DNA of 64,000 bases from Bacteroidota bacterium (GTDB lineage Bacteria; Bacteroidota; Bacteroidia; Chitinophagales; Chitinophagaceae): the NCBI GenBank assembly GCA_016868775.1, contig VGFT01000002.1, positions 1 through 64,000 on the forward strand, read 5' to 3'. A program made the translations under genes and the position numbers. The notes below the pieces were generated by a model, which did not search any database, was not told the DNA's origin, and saw only the letters and a list, made by a program, of their open reading frames with translations. This document shows, one piece after another, positions 1 through 8,173 of this stretch; within the stretch, counting starts at the first letter, position 1, and every line of letters begins with the position of its first letter.

Positions 1-1052
1 TAAGCTGGGAAATTCAAATCTCTTATGTAGCTCCTGTGTTTGCACAAGGTACCTGGACGGCTTCTCCGGCTTCCCCGAACACCATGTTCACGGACGCAGC
101 AGCCACCATCCCGTACACCGGAACACCAGCTACAACTATTTATGTGAAGCCCACCGTGAATACAAACTACTCGGTCAGTTTCACCACACCTACACCTTGT
201 CAGTCAGCCATCGCTACCATACCGGTGAACGTCACTAACCCCGTGGTGGGATTGGTCGTTGCCCCTGCTACTCGTGCGGTTTGCTTGGGCGGAAGCACTA
301 CGTTTAATGCTTCTGTTACCAGTGGCGGACCGATCACGTATCAGTGGGAGCGCAGCATCGACGGAGGCCTGACCTACAGCGCCATCACTGGTGCGACCAG
401 CGCTACTCTGACAATCAGTGGCGTTACGCAAAACATGACCGGTTATCGTTACCGCGTCGTGGCTACTGCCGCTCCTTGCGGATCGGTTACTTCCAACGTT
501 GCTACGCTTACGGTAAATGCCCTGCCGGTTGTTACAATCAGCGCCCCGGCTGTTCGCTTGGTGCCCGGCCGTACCACCACCATTACCGCAACCAGCACCC
601 CGCCGGCGGCACCAAATGGTTGGTCCTGGACCTACAACGGTGGCGCCATCCCCGGCACCACGAATACCCAATTGGTCAATATTGATCAACTCGGGTCTTA
701 CCAAGCAACCGTAGTAGATGTGAACGGATGTACCAATAAGTCAAACAGCCTGGTGATTTCTGCCGAAGCGACCGATAAACTCTGGATCTATCCGAACCCC
801 ACGGTGAACGGTGCCTTCCAGGTTCGTCTGTACTTCGCCGGTGACCTGGCAGAGAAGCGCGTAGTTACGATCTACAACCCGCTGGGACAAGTGATCGAAA
901 GCCGCGACTTCACCCTGGTACGTGGATCCGCTCCGTATCAGCGAATGGACTTCAACCTCGGTGGCGGTGCCACTGCCAAAGGCGCCTATGTCGTCAAGGT
1001 AGCACACCAATACACCGGCAAGGTTATCTCCGGAATCATCCTGGTACAATAA
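1..1052 (+). CDS. T9SS-secreted protein with Ig-like domains, 3' part only
   Basis: The reading frame is open to the left edge (first full codon at base 3), so only the C-terminal ~350 residues are visible. They hold at least one Ig-like module (the stretch containing TYQWERSIDGG and YRYRVVA), a second Ig/PKD-like module with WSWTYNGG, and a final ~80-residue domain beginning DKLWIYPNPT and ending GIILVQ. That last part is a type A T9SS sorting domain, which in Bacteroidota directs export through the outer membrane and surface attachment or release. Low-complexity Thr/Ser/Val-rich sequence is typical of such adhesin-like proteins. The enzymatic or binding part lies outside the window, so the function is unknown. 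A strong terminator follows. Confidence 0.88.
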   Translation, partial: SWEIQISYVAPVFAQGTWTASPASPNTMFTDAAATIPYTGTPATTIYVKPTVNTNYSVSFTTPTPCQSAIATIPVNVTNPVVGLVVAPATRAVCLGGSTTFNASVTSGGPITYQWERSIDGGLTYSAITGATSATLTISGVTQNMTGYRYRVVATAAPCGSVTSNVATLTVNALPVVTISAPAVRLVPGRTTTITATSTPPAAPNGWSWTYNGGAIPGTTNTQLVNIDQLGSYQATVVDVNGCTNKSNSLVISAEATDKLWIYPNPTVNGAFQVRLYFAGDLAEKRVVTIYNPLGQVIESRDFTLVRGSAPYQRMDFNLGGGATAKGAYVVKVAHQYTGKVISGIILVQ

Positions 1053-1070
1053 TCAAAACCTTTGAATAGC

Positions 1071-1099
1071 AAAAGCCCCTCTCACGAGGGGCTTTTTTG
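1071..1099 (+). terminator. Rho-independent terminator
   Basis: An 8-bp stem (1073-1080 with 1087-1094, AAGCCCCT/AGGGGCTT) with a 6-nt loop is followed by a run of T. It ends the T9SS gene. The A-run on its left side means it could also act on transcripts arriving from pgi on the other strand. Confidence 0.9.
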
Positions 1100-1126
1100 T
1101 TAGGTGGTTTATAAATCAGAGATTTT

Positions 1127-1202
1127 AAACTATTCAAACTATTCAAACTGTCTAAGCCTTTATCTTATCCCCCTCGTCCGCCGAAGCCTTGGCGTAGGAG
1201 GG
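1127..1202 (-). repeat. Hairpin plus 9-bp repeat element, copy 1 (overlaps end of pgi)
   Basis: Read on the minus strand, a GC-rich imperfect hairpin (1171-1202; outer arms CCCTC/GAGGG, inner core CGCCGAAGCCTTGGCG) is followed by three 9-bp units, seen on the plus strand as AAACTATTC, AAACTATTC, AAACTGTCT (1127-1153). The hairpin overlaps the last codons of pgi. It has the same architecture as the copies at 17079, 17144 and 17572: a palindrome next to a gene end, with AGTTTG-type 9-mers pointing away. Confidence 0.75.
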
Positions 1203-2848
1203 CTCATTCTTTTGTAAGCATTGATCAACCCATTCGTAGACGCATCATGGGTGGTAACCGGAGTATTATTCTCCAGCTCCGGTAAAATTTTATTGGCCAA
1301 CTGCTTACCCAGTTCCACACCCCATTGATCGAAACTGTAAATGTTCCAGATCACTCCCTGATAAAAGATCTTGTATTCGTAGAGGGCGATCAATTCGCCC
1401 AAGGTAAATGGCGTAAGCTGTTCCAATAAGAACGTATTGGTGGGCTGATTGCCCCGAAAGGTCTTGTAAGGCAGTAGCGCCTCGATCTCACTGGCGGTAT
1501 GTCCGGCTTTTTTCAGTACTCTAAGCGCCTCCGCTTTGGTCTTTCCATTCATCAATGCCTCCGTTTGGGCAAAGAAATTGCTGAGTAGTTTTTGATGATG
1601 GTCGGTTAACGCATGATGCGGTTTTGCAGAGGCAATGAAATCACACGGAATAAGCGACGTTCCCTGATGAATGAGTTGATAAAAGGCATGTTGACCATTG
1701 GTGCCGGGCTCTCCCCAGATCACCGGTCCGGTTGTGTAGGAAACTGGTTTGCCGTTTCTGTTCACCGACTTCCCATTGCTCTCCATATTCCCCTGCTGAA
1801 AATAGGCGGGGAATCGATGCAGGTATTGATCATAAGGTAAAATGGCCTCGGTAGCGGCACCTAAAAAATTAGTGTTCCAGATGCCGACAAGGGCCATCAC
1901 CAGCGGGATGTTTTCCCGCTCCGGTACTTGCCACACATGTTCATCGATGTGCTCGGCGCCCTTGAGCAGTTGCTCAAAATTTTTATATCCGACGGTGAGG
2001 GCGATGGAAAGCCCGATGGCACTCCACAGCGAATATCGTCCGCCTACCCAATCCCAAAACACGAACATGTTTTTTGGATCGATACCAAATGCTTCAACGG
2101 CCGAACGGTTGGTGCTCAGCGCCACAAAATGTTTGGCGATGTGTTTGGGCTGCTTGGCTTTTTTCAAAAACCAGGTACGGGCTGTTTGGGCATTGGCCAT
2201 GGTTTCCTGCGTGGTGAACGTCTTGGAGGCGACCAGAAAGAGTGTGGTTTCCGGATCGATCCCTTTCAGGGTTTCGCTGATGTGTGCCCCGTCCACATTA
2301 GAAACAAAATGAACCTTAATCCCGGGCAGCCAATAGGGGCGAAGGGCTTCGGTGACCATTAGCGGACCCAAATCACTCCCTCCAATACCAACATTGACGA
2401 TGGTCCGGATCTTTTTATTCGTGTATCCCCGAAACTTTCCACTATGCACCGATTCACAGAAGGATTTCATTTGTCGCCTGACCTTCTCGATCGCAGGCAT
2501 CACGGCTTCTCCATCCACTTTCCAATCTTTTTTTGAAAAACTGCGCAGTGCCGGATGCAACACGGCCCGCTGTTCGGTCCGGTTGATCCGTTCGCCTTTT
2601 CTCAGCCCCTCCAGGGCTTGTCGGACCTTAGTCTCTTTTGATAATTCAAATAGGACATTCAGTATTTTCTCGTCGATTCGGTTCTTGGAATAATCGAAGA
2701 CCAATTGTTTGGTACATAGCGCCATTTTCTGAAACCGTGCGCCATCTGCGTCAAAGGCTTTTCGGATCGAAAATTTCTTTCCTTGCTTCGACAACTTTTT
2801 GAGCGTTGACCAGGCAGCAGTGGAAGTGGGATCGACGGAAGGAAACAT
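1160..2848 (-). CDS. pgi: Glucose-6-phosphate isomerase
   Basis: Interconverts glucose 6-phosphate and fructose 6-phosphate in the cytosol. The protein is full length (562 aa from the ATG at 2848; an upstream TTG at 2854 adds two residues) and has the family signatures GIGGSDLGP near residue 155, the SKTFTTQET segment, and the MESNGKSV segment. It lies 12 bp after ltaE on the same strand and is probably co-transcribed. Oddity: the last ~11 residues ([13 protein letters not shown] region) are encoded by the hairpin of a dispersed repeat, so the native C-terminus has apparently been replaced or extended. The catalytic core is unaffected. Confidence 0.96.
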   Translation of the reverse strand: MFPSVDPTSTAAWSTLKKLSKQGKKFSIRKAFDADGARFQKMALCTKQLVFDYSKNRIDEKILNVLFELSKETKVRQALEGLRKGERINRTEQRAVLHPALRSFSKKDWKVDGEAVMPAIEKVRRQMKSFCESVHSGKFRGYTNKKIRTIVNVGIGGSDLGPLMVTEALRPYWLPGIKVHFVSNVDGAHISETLKGIDPETTLFLVASKTFTTQETMANAQTARTWFLKKAKQPKHIAKHFVALSTNRSAVEAFGIDPKNMFVFWDWVGGRYSLWSAIGLSIALTVGYKNFEQLLKGAEHIDEHVWQVPERENIPLVMALVGIWNTNFLGAATEAILPYDQYLHRFPAYFQQGNMESNGKSVNRNGKPVSYTTGPVIWGEPGTNGQHAFYQLIHQGTSLIPCDFIASAKPHHALTDHHQKLLSNFFAQTEALMNGKTKAEALRVLKKAGHTASEIEALLPYKTFRGNQPTNTFLLEQLTPFTLGELIALYEYKIFYQGVIWNIYSFDQWGVELGKQLANKILPELENNTPVTTHDASTNGLINAYKRMSPPTPRLRRTRGIR

Positions 2849-2860
2849 GATCAAATGTAT

Positions 2861-3883
2861 TTATAAAGATCGGAAAGCGCTTAGGGTGGTGTCAATCATA
2901 GGCCGACTGATATCGAGGTGCGTCACCAGTCGCACCCGATTGGGGGCGATGGCGTAGGCCAGGATTCCGTGTTGTTTTAAATCGGCTACTAAACCGGGGG
3001 CTGACTTTCCTTCTACCAATTCAAACATCAGAATATTGGTTTCAACGGGCAGTACGAACTTGACAAAAGATTTTTTTGCAATCTCTTCGCTCAGGAGTTG
3101 TGCATGGGCATGATCTTCCGCCAGTCGATCGATGTGATGATCCAATGCATAGACACCGGCCGCTGCGAGGTAACCGGCTTGTCTCATCCCGCCGCCAAAA
3201 ACCTTACGAATACGGCGCGCTTTTTTGATGAAATCCGCATCGCCCAGTAAGACACTGCCAACCGGACAACCCATGCTTTTGCTAAAACAGACAGAGGCGC
3301 TGTGAAAGAGCCGCACGTAATCTTTCGGGTTCTCTTTTTTTGCAACGATCGCATTCCAGACCCGGGCGCCATCTAGGTGAAGCCGCAACCCGTTTTCCGC
3401 ACATACATTCCGAATGGATTCGATCTCCTTTAGGTCATAACAACTGCCCCCGCCGCGGTTGGAGGTGTTTTCAAGTGACACCAAGCTGGTATGGGCTCGG
3501 TGTACATCGTCGGGTTGGATGGCTGTTTTGACTTGTGTTGCGGTCACCCGTCCCCGGTCGCCTTCAAGCAACTTGACCGAGGCGCTGGAATTAAATGCGA
3601 TCCCGCCTCCTTCGTATTGATAGATGTGTGAGTTGATGTCGCAAATGACCTCATCACCCGGTTGGGTATGGCATTTGATGGCGATCTGGTTGGTCATGGT
3701 GCCGGAAGGGCAATAGAGTCCGGCCTCAAATCCAAAATAGGATGCGGTTCTTGCTTCCAGTTCGTTTATGGATGGGTCTTCTCCAAAGACATCATCGCCC
3801 ACGGCGGCTTGGTGGATCGCAGACAGCATTCCAGGGGTGGGGCGGGTGACGGTATCCGAACGGTAATCGATCGGGGTATTCAT
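2861..3883 (-). CDS. ltaE: Low-specificity L-threonine aldolase
   Basis: A PLP-dependent fold-type I enzyme that cleaves L-threonine or L-allo-threonine to glycine and acetaldehyde. The 340-aa protein has the family N-terminus (DYRSDTVTRPT), the GDDVFGEDP segment, the HLDGARVWNA aspartate segment and the PLP lysine in VCFSKSMGCPVGS. It is first in a two-gene transcript with pgi. A near-consensus promoter box TAATTTCG (3896 to 3889) ends 5 nt before the ATG, so the mRNA may be leaderless. It is divergent from yajQ. The allo/threo stereopreference cannot be read from sequence. Confidence 0.93.
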   Translation of the reverse strand: MNTPIDYRSDTVTRPTPGMLSAIHQAAVGDDVFGEDPSINELEARTASYFGFEAGLYCPSGTMTNQIAIKCHTQPGDEVICDINSHIYQYEGGGIAFNSSASVKLLEGDRGRVTATQVKTAIQPDDVHRAHTSLVSLENTSNRGGGSCYDLKEIESIRNVCAENGLRLHLDGARVWNAIVAKKENPKDYVRLFHSASVCFSKSMGCPVGSVLLGDADFIKKARRIRKVFGGGMRQAGYLAAAGVYALDHHIDRLAEDHAHAQLLSEEIAKKSFVKFVLPVETNILMFELVEGKSAPGLVADLKQHGILAYAIAPNRVRLVTHLDISRPMIDTTLSAFRSL

Positions 3884-3926
3884 GATGGCGAAATTACCGA
3901 ATGAGGCGCTTACTCCCTTCTCTTAT

Positions 3927-3934
3927 TACCTTCG
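3927..3934 (+). promoter_or_regulatory. Promoter -7 box of yajQ
   Basis: TACCTTCG is one base from the Bacteroidota -7 consensus TAnnTTTG and lies 15 nt before the yajQ ATG. I see no clear -33 element. Confidence 0.5.
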
Positions 3935-3949
3935 TGTAAATTCAGTCAC

Positions 3950-4441
3950 ATGCCCTCATTTGATATAGTTAGTAAGGTCGATGCGCAGGCGCTCGACAAT
4001 GCCGTCAACGTGACCACCCGTGAAATCACCAATCGGTTCGATTTTAAGGGAAGTCATGTCGTGATCGAACTCTACAAAAAAGAATTCACCCTGAAACTGG
4101 AGACCGACGACGACATGAAAATGCGTCAGCTGCTCGATGTCCTGATCAACCGGGCCAATAAACAAGGCATCGCACCCGAGGCATTTGATCTTTCCAAGGA
4201 AGGTTCCGTCAGCGGGAAGGTTTGGAAAAAATCGGTCAAGGTCCGTAACGGCCTGGCACAGGAAGATGCCAAAAAGGTGGTGAAGCTCATCAAGGATAGC
4301 GGACTCAAAGTGCAGGCGGCCATTCAGGACGACCTGGTGCGGGTCACCGGTAAAAAGATCGACGACCTGCAGGCCGTGATCCAGTCCTGCCGCAGCGCCG
4401 ACCTCGGACTGCCCTTGCAGTACGTGAATATGCGGGATTGA
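3950..4441 (+). CDS. YajQ-family nucleotide-binding protein (UPF0234)
   Basis: A 163-aa cytosolic protein with the full YajQ/UPF0234 signature: MPSFDIVSKVD at the N-terminus, NRFDFKGS near residue 28, and QEDAKKVVKLIKDSGLKVQ in the second ferredoxin-like half. Members in other bacteria bind cyclic di-GMP or nucleotides, and one has been reported as a transcriptional coregulator. What it does in Bacteroidota is not established. The ATG at 3950 matches the family start. It is a single-gene unit; rpmE2 has its own promoter downstream. Confidence 0.92.
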   Translation: MPSFDIVSKVDAQALDNAVNVTTREITNRFDFKGSHVVIELYKKEFTLKLETDDDMKMRQLLDVLINRANKQGIAPEAFDLSKEGSVSGKVWKKSVKVRNGLAQEDAKKVVKLIKDSGLKVQAAIQDDLVRVTGKKIDDLQAVIQSCRSADLGLPLQYVNMRD

Positions 4442-4445
4442 CCCA

Positions 4446-4477
4446 TTTGGGCATACCGCCTTATTGGCGTATATTTG
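4446..4477 (+). promoter_or_regulatory. Bacteroidota-type promoter of rpmE2
   Basis: TTTG at 4446-4449 and TATATTTG at 4470-4477 are separated by 20 bp, a close match to the TTTG-N19-TAnnTTTG consensus. The box is 59 nt before the rpmE2 ATG, leaving a 5' leader of about 55 nt. This is the best two-part promoter in the window. Confidence 0.7.
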
Positions 4478-4536
4478 CATCCCTTAAACATTGACGGTTA
4501 CGGCAAAATCCGTATCCCCTTAAAAATCATACAGTT

Positions 4537-4788
4537 ATGAGACAAGGAATCCACCCCGATAGCTATCGGTTAGTCGTTTTCAAAGACATGAGCAATGGCC
4601 ACAGTTTTCTCAGCCGTTCCACCGCTGCTTCGAAAGAAACCGTGAAGTGGGAAGATGGCAATGAATATCCGGTCATCAAGTTGGAGATCTCCAGCACCTC
4701 CCATCCTTTCTTTACCGGAAAGAACATGCTGGTAGATACCGCTGGTCGAATCGACAAGTTCAAAAAGAAGTACGCGAAAAAAGCGTAA
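4537..4788 (+). CDS. rpmE2: 50S ribosomal protein L31, type B (zinc-free)
   Basis: An 83-aa large-subunit protein. [17 protein letters not shown] and the [13 protein letters not shown] segment identify type B L31. The CxxC zinc-ribbon cysteines of type A are absent; the protein has no cysteine. Type B L31 is commonly used where ribosome assembly should not depend on zinc, and the L28 and L33 at 37455 and 37710 also look zinc-free. The gene has its own promoter and terminator. Confidence 0.95.
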   Translation: MRQGIHPDSYRLVVFKDMSNGHSFLSRSTAASKETVKWEDGNEYPVIKLEISSTSHPFFTGKNMLVDTAGRIDKFKKKYAKKA

Positions 4789-4808
4789 TCGAATACAACA
4801 TGACATTC

Positions 4809-4838
4809 ACAACCTCTCGATACCGGGAGGTTGTTTAT
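4809..4838 (+). terminator. Terminator after rpmE2
   Basis: ACAACCTC (4809-4816) pairs with GAGGTTGT (4827-4834) around a 10-nt loop and is followed by TTATTTTTA. It separates rpmE2 from the GlmU-like gene. Confidence 0.8.
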
Positions 4839-4852
4839 TTTTAGGGATACCC

Positions 4853-5956
4853 ATGTCGACCTTTCATTACCTGGAACCTCCTACGCAAGCGGTTACCCTG
4901 TATCCGTTCACGCTGATGCGAGCGGGGATCGATCTGCCGGTTGGCCTGCTCCCGCTTCGAGAAAAATGGCCTCTTCTTTTTCGTCCACTCAACAAAAAGA
5001 AAAAAAATCTTTACACGATCTCGTCAGCTGTTATGCCATCAGCCCGGTTGTGTCAGTCGATCGCCTCGCTCAAGAAAGGTCAATCCCTTTTCACAAAAGA
5101 AGGAGATTGGATCGCTACGGCTGCACGGATCGATCGAATTCCCCCTAAGCCCCATGTCCCCGATAAAAAAATCGGTTATCCCGTTCTTTTCCTAAGATAT
5201 CCTTGGGATCTGTTAACAGGGTTGAACCGGGCAGTCGAGATGGATTTTTTATTGTTGACCATGGGTAAGAAATCCGACATACCTGCTTACGTAAAAATTA
5301 TCGGAAAGCATCCGGTATTTCTCGCGAAAGGCGCTCGGTTGATGCCCTGTTTTTTGAATACGGAAAGCGGACCGATCTACATCGGAAAGCGGGCAGAGGT
5401 GCAGGAGGGAGCGATGATCCGCGGACCTTTTCTGTTGGGTGATCGTTCGGTGGTGAAAATGGGAGCCAAGATTTATGGTCCGGCAGTAGCGGGTGCCAGT
5501 TGTTTACTGGGCGGAGAGATCAAACGCTCTTTGTTGTTTCCCTTTAGCAACAAAGTACACGATGGATACATGGGTGATTCCGTGATCGGCTCTTGGTGCA
5601 ATTGGGGAGCGGGTACCAGTAATTCCAATTTAAAAAATACTGCGGGAGCGATTGAAGTGGAAGTGGGGGGGAGGAATGTGTCGGTGGGACAAAAAGCCGG
5701 TGTATTCATGGGCGACCATTCCCGCACGGTGATCAACAGTTCACTCAACAGTGGTACAGTGATAGGAGTGAGTGTACAGGTGGGCAATGAGGGACTCCCG
5801 CCCAAACGAATCTCTAGTTTTCGCTGGATGGATGGAACTCGATATCAGTTGAAGCAGGCATTGGTTCACATCGAGCAGTGGAAAGCCCTGAAAGGGCAAA
5901 AACTCGAACGGGAGGAGATCGAACGATTGAAATATATTTTTAAAACAGATCAATGA
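4853..5956 (+). CDS. GlmU-family protein (left-handed beta-helix, degenerate nucleotidyltransferase half)
   Basis: A 367-aa protein of the type annotated in Bacteroidota as putative sugar nucleotidyltransferase or GlmU family. The N-terminal ~130 residues start as this family does (LYPFTLMRAGIDL, GLLPLREKW) but lack the GxGTRM...PK pyrophosphorylase motif. From about residue 160 onward hexapeptide repeats form an acyltransferase-like beta-helix (YIGKRAEVQEGAMIRGPFL, NWGAGTSNSNL, GDHSRTVINSSLNSG). It is plausibly linked to sugar-nucleotide or cell-envelope synthesis; substrate and activity are unknown. The stop overlaps the tpiA start (ATGA), so the two are translationally coupled. Confidence 0.8.
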   Translation: MSTFHYLEPPTQAVTLYPFTLMRAGIDLPVGLLPLREKWPLLFRPLNKKKKNLYTISSAVMPSARLCQSIASLKKGQSLFTKEGDWIATAARIDRIPPKPHVPDKKIGYPVLFLRYPWDLLTGLNRAVEMDFLLLTMGKKSDIPAYVKIIGKHPVFLAKGARLMPCFLNTESGPIYIGKRAEVQEGAMIRGPFLLGDRSVVKMGAKIYGPAVAGASCLLGGEIKRSLLFPFSNKVHDGYMGDSVIGSWCNWGAGTSNSNLKNTAGAIEVEVGGRNVSVGQKAGVFMGDHSRTVINSSLNSGTVIGVSVQVGNEGLPPKRISSFRWMDGTRYQLKQALVHIEQWKALKGQKLEREEIERLKYIFKTDQ

Positions 5957-6723
5957 TGACTATGCGCAAACAGATCGCTGCGGCCAATTGGAAAATGAAT
6001 TTGACCCAGCCGGAGGTAAAAGCGTTGTTGGATCAACTCTTGACGGAGCCGATCTCTTTGCAATCCCATGAGGAAGTGGTGCTGGCCGTTCCGTTTTTAT
6101 ATCTCGAGCAGGTTCGTCAGCGCATTGAATCATTGAACGGATATCGGTTGGCGGCGCAAAATTGTCACCAGAAAACTGCCGGTGCGTTTACCGGAGAGGT
6201 TTCTGCAGCCATGCTGGCTTCCATGGGAATAAAGGATTGTGTGATCGGGCATAGTGAGCGACGTGAATACCAAGCGGAAAGCGATGCGCAGCTTGCGGAG
6301 AAAGTAGATCGTTGTTTGGAGGTGGGTATTCGCCCCATTTTCTGTTGTGGGGAGTCGTTGTCTGTCAGAGAATCCGGAAAACAAAATGAGTTCGTAGGGG
6401 CACAGGTGCGGGCGGGACTATTCCATTTGTCTGCCGAATCGATTTCCGGCATCGTAATCGCTTACGAGCCCATTTGGGCCATTGGAACGGGCAAGACGGC
6501 CAGCAGTGCTCAGGCGCAGGAAATGCATGCGGCCATTCGGGCGGTATTGACGGCACACTACGGAAAGGAAGTTGCCGAACAGATCCCCATTTTATATGGA
6601 GGAAGTGTGAAGGCCTCGAATGCGGCTGAATTGTTTGGATGCACGGATGTGGATGGCGGATTGGTGGGGGGTGCTTCCTTGAATGCGACTGAGTTCCGCC
6701 AGATCATTGCGGCCCTGAAATAA
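5953..6723 (+). CDS. tpiA: Triosephosphate isomerase
   Basis: Glycolytic enzyme interconverting dihydroxyacetone phosphate and glyceraldehyde 3-phosphate. The 256-aa TIM barrel has AANWKMN (catalytic Lys), GHSERR (catalytic His), AYEPIWAIGTGKTA (catalytic Glu) and the phosphate-gripping LYGGSVKASN and DGGLVGGAS loops. The ATG at 5953 overlaps the previous stop. An internal ATG at 5962 (MRKQ) also fits the family start. Confidence 0.97.
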   Translation: MMTMRKQIAAANWKMNLTQPEVKALLDQLLTEPISLQSHEEVVLAVPFLYLEQVRQRIESLNGYRLAAQNCHQKTAGAFTGEVSAAMLASMGIKDCVIGHSERREYQAESDAQLAEKVDRCLEVGIRPIFCCGESLSVRESGKQNEFVGAQVRAGLFHLSAESISGIVIAYEPIWAIGTGKTASSAQAQEMHAAIRAVLTAHYGKEVAEQIPILYGGSVKASNAAELFGCTDVDGGLVGGASLNATEFRQIIAALK

Positions 6724-6731
6724 CCCTTTGC

Positions 6732-7907
6732 ATGACCCATCCAAAACGACTACGAGTACTCTGGTTGTGTAGTTGGTATCCCTCGTCGGTGGATTTATTT
6801 TCCGGAGATTTTATTCAGCGGCATGCGGAAGCCGTTTCCGAATACGCCGATATTCATGTTCTGCATGCGATCGGTAGTCCGTCACACCATGCTTATTCCA
6901 TTGCCAAAGACGACCGAACGCAAGCGTTGCGCGAGTGGATCGCGTATTACCCGACTCAGCGTTGGGACCAGCGATGGCTGAGTGCGCTGGGGTGGTTGCG
7001 CGCCATGGGGCGGATGGTTCGCGCGTATCAATTTGCTTATGGATTGCCCGATCTGGTGCACGTACAGATTCCTTATAAGTCAGGTTTGATCGCTCGTTAT
7101 TTGCTGGCCCGTTTTGGGGTGCCTCATGTGGTGACGGAACATTGGGGCATCTATCAAGTAAAAACGGCCGATCGATTTGAGAATCGTTCTTTTTTATTTC
7201 GGCTGATCACCCGACTGGGGTACAAGAAGTCAGTCTGTTCGATTTCGGTTAGTGATTACCAGTCCCGCCAACTCCAAACCTATTTAGGCGCGTTGTGTTC
7301 ACGGACGATCTACAACGTGGTTGACACCCGTTTTTTTTATTTTGTTGAGCGGGCGGTTCGGCCATTCACGTTTTTGCACGTTTCGGACTGGAGTGAGAAT
7401 AAAAATCCGGAGGGGATCCTTCGTGTGTTTGATCGCTTGCACCGGGCGTTTCCGCAAACGCGATTGATCTTGGTAGGCGGTAAGGGAGATCGTGGGGAGT
7501 GGATTCGTCAGTTGGCGAAGGACCGTTCGGCGGCTATTTATTGTGAAGGCGAGGTTACGTATGGAACCGTTGCCGGATTTATGAAAGAGGCGGATTGCTT
7601 TGTGTTGAATAGTTCTATGGAGAATTCTCCGTGTGTGATCGGGGAGGCATTGTGTGCCGGACTTTCCGTTATCGCAACAGACGTAGGAGGGGTATCCGAA
7701 TTGATCGATCCCGTTTGTAGCAGACTGATTCCCGTGGGCGACGAGCCAGCACTTTATTTAGCGATGCAAGAAGTGATGCAAAACAGCGAAGGGCTCAATC
7801 GGCGGGAGATCGCCGAGCGTGCTAAAACTCGTTTTTCGTATCAAACGATCGGCCGCCAGTTGGATGAAGCGTATCGGGAGGCCTTGGGTATGCGTAGCTT
7901 GAATTAG
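6732..7907 (+). CDS. Glycosyltransferase family 4 protein
   Basis: A 391-aa GT-B fold enzyme. The N-terminal Rossmann domain begins with LRVLWLCSWYPS and includes the HVQIPYKSGLIARYL segment. The C-terminal domain carries the EX7E-type motif ENSPCVIGE followed by ALCAGLSVIATDVGGVSELI, which binds the nucleotide-sugar donor. It probably transfers a hexose from a nucleotide sugar to an envelope glycan or lipid. Donor and acceptor are unknown, and no other glycan genes are adjacent. It follows tpiA by 8 bp, and its stop overlaps that of the convergent ACBP gene by 4 bp. Confidence 0.87.
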   Translation: MTHPKRLRVLWLCSWYPSSVDLFSGDFIQRHAEAVSEYADIHVLHAIGSPSHHAYSIAKDDRTQALREWIAYYPTQRWDQRWLSALGWLRAMGRMVRAYQFAYGLPDLVHVQIPYKSGLIARYLLARFGVPHVVTEHWGIYQVKTADRFENRSFLFRLITRLGYKKSVCSISVSDYQSRQLQTYLGALCSRTIYNVVDTRFFYFVERAVRPFTFLHVSDWSENKNPEGILRVFDRLHRAFPQTRLILVGGKGDRGEWIRQLAKDRSAAIYCEGEVTYGTVAGFMKEADCFVLNSSMENSPCVIGEALCAGLSVIATDVGGVSELIDPVCSRLIPVGDEPALYLAMQEVMQNSEGLNRREIAERAKTRFSYQTIGRQLDEAYREALGMRSLN

Positions 7908-8167
7908 CTTTTTAATTGTTCGATCAGGTCGATATATTGCTGCATGGCTGACGGGGTATCCATTCCCTTTAGATCGGTCCATGCCTGGTGTTTGGCCTTA
8001 TTGACAAAGTCGAACGGGTTAGCAGGCGGATCGGTTAGACAATCTCCCTCGGTCGCTTGCTTATACAAACTATAAAGACGAAGCAGGGTTTCGTTACTGG
8101 GTCGCTCGGTGAGCGTTTTGCTGGTGGCGACGGCTTCTTCGAATGTTGCCTGGAGGGTATTTTCCAT
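7904..8167 (-). CDS. Acyl-CoA-binding protein (ACBP)
   Basis: An 87-aa small four-helix protein. It matches the ACBP family through LYSLYKQATEGD near residues 31-42, PFDFVNKAKHQAW, LKGMDTPSAMQQYI and a C-terminal amphipathic helix. The Tyr and Lys residues that contact the acyl-CoA in eukaryotic ACBPs are present (YKQAT, KAKHQAW, QQY). The expected role is to bind and buffer long-chain acyl-CoA esters in the cytosol. It lies 6 bp after the phosphatase gene on the same strand, so it is likely the last gene of a three-gene unit. Bacterial ACBPs are patchily distributed. Confidence 0.87.
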   Translation of the reverse strand: MENTLQATFEEAVATSKTLTERPSNETLLRLYSLYKQATEGDCLTDPPANPFDFVNKAKHQAWTDLKGMDTPSAMQQYIDLIEQLKS

Positions 8168-8173
8168 GTTGCT

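Noticed and set aside
3956-4480. 174-codon open frame opposite yajQ
   Set aside because: Antisense to a conserved family member; no signature.
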